Shown here: positions 63,564 to 64,000 of the stretch, one piece after another
How positions within the stretch are numbered: the stretch's first letter is position 1
Layout of the letters: each line of letters starts with the position of its first letter
Assembly (NCBI RefSeq): GCF_025486315.1
Contig: NZ_JAOOPY010000006.1
Coordinates: 124,001 to 188,000 of the forward strand
Source: Variovorax sp. N23
GTDB taxonomy: Bacteria; Pseudomonadota; Gammaproteobacteria; Burkholderiales; Burkholderiaceae_C
Direction of reading: 5' to 3'
DNA length: 64,000 nucleotides
Program-made: the position numbers and the translations under genes
The notes under the pieces: generated by a model
Seen by the model: only the letters and a program-made list of their open reading frames with translations
What the model was told of the DNA's origin: nothing
Databases searched by the model: none

Positions 63564-64000
63564 TCAGAAGCTCACAGCAAGTGGGGTGCGGAGACCATCT
63601 TCAACGGAGGGCTTGGGAAGGCGCTCCTTGGCACGAGGACGTTCGGACAGGTCGCAGTTGTGAATCTCCGAGTACAGCCTGCGCCTAAGCTCTCCGGCAT
63701 GCTGGCCCGGCCGTTCACACGCAACTCGTGCTGCCGCAGCTTCGATCCCGTCCTCGAGTCCCGCTTCAAGGACAGCCTTTCGAACTTGGCGTAGGACATC
63801 CTCGCCGGGTTCGGCATTCAAGAGCAAGGCGTGCGCCACTTCACAAGCTCGGCGCGCGAAATGATCGGGAGCGGTCGCTTCTAAATGACGAAGCGAACGC
63901 TCCAGGCGCTGTTGGCTAAACATGTCCTGCTGCGGTGCGTTGAGTAGGTTTTGGAATGAAGCGCCCCAGCCCGAATCCCACCACCCCGCAACTGTTGCCC
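63564..64000 (-). CDS. Unidentified protein, 3' part only (5' end beyond window)
   Basis: The reading frame is open to the window edge, giving 145 residues with no start required; an internal ATG at 63923 would give 119. The visible beginning is rich in Trp, Gly and aromatic residues (CGWWDSGWGASFQNLLN), followed by two charged helical segments (about 30-65 and 70-100) and a basic, proline-containing tail. I do not recognise the family. It ends two bases before the QueC-like start, so it belongs to the same operon and may encode its partner. Confidence 0.6.
   Translation of the reverse strand, partial: ATVAGWWDSGWGASFQNLLNAPQQDMFSQQRLERSLRHLEATAPDHFARRACEVAHALLLNAEPGEDVLRQVRKAVLEAGLEDGIEAAAARVACERPGQHAGELRRRLYSEIHNCDLSERPRAKERLPKPSVEDGLRTPLAVSF

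Noticed and set aside
63564..63923. Calling the last gene as a complete 119-residue protein
   Set aside because: The frame continues without a stop to base 64000 and the added residues look coding, so a partial gene is the safer reading.

Overview
The window is 64 kb of G+C-rich chromosome (about two thirds G+C in most coding stretches) from a betaproteobacterium, most likely a Comamonadaceae member close to Variovorax or Acidovorax. The case rests on gene content and order, not on any marker gene: mrcA divergent from pilMNOPQ-aroKB; gltBD; an mla operon with mlaA inside it; ibaG-murA-his-tatABC; petABC-sspAB; dciA divergent from secA; and argJ-DUF815-mutT facing yacG-zapD-coaE-pilDCB.

Layout: 1-2136 holds a truncated PBP1A. 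2378-9240 holds the type IV pilus alignment and secretin genes with aroK and aroB. 9266-13825 is a chain dgt, MFS transporter, DUF1415 and methyltransferase joined by ATGA overlaps, then a lone REP-associated tyrosine transposase. 14011-20266 is glutamate synthase. 20362-26043 is the Mla phospholipid system and a two-gene ABC exporter. 26048-36708 carries ibaG, murA and a complete set of his genes (G D C B H A F I E), broken by an antisense orphan TRAP receptor and a mutarotase. 36719-43695 holds small genes, Tat translocase, an HtrA protease, an MHS permease, a Nif3-like gene and pdxA. 43682-48388 holds mscL, the cytochrome bc1 complex and sspAB. A tRNA-Thr follows, then dciA/secA, argJ, an ATPase, mutT, and the yacG-zapD-coaE-pilD-pilC-pilB block, all housekeeping.

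The right end (from about 60162) is different. A 47-base 3' fragment of tRNA-Pro(CGG) marks what looks like the distal attachment site of an integrated element that runs off the window to the right. Inside it, four tightly packed minus-strand genes encode an unidentified protein (5' end missing), a QueC-like PP-loop enzyme with extra terminal regions, an XRE/ImmA-IrrE zinc-protease regulator and a PIN-domain nuclease. I read this as a candidate defence or toxin-antitoxin module, reminiscent of QueC-containing anti-phage systems but with a partner set I do not recognise as a named system. It is the best candidate here for an undescribed system.

Across the core region, four genes (aroB, the mutarotase, hisI, the Nif3-like gene) have a -10-like hexamer exactly six bases before the start codon and no Shine-Dalgarno sequence, suggesting leaderless mRNAs. 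All assignments come from reading motifs and gene order by eye; no database search was run.
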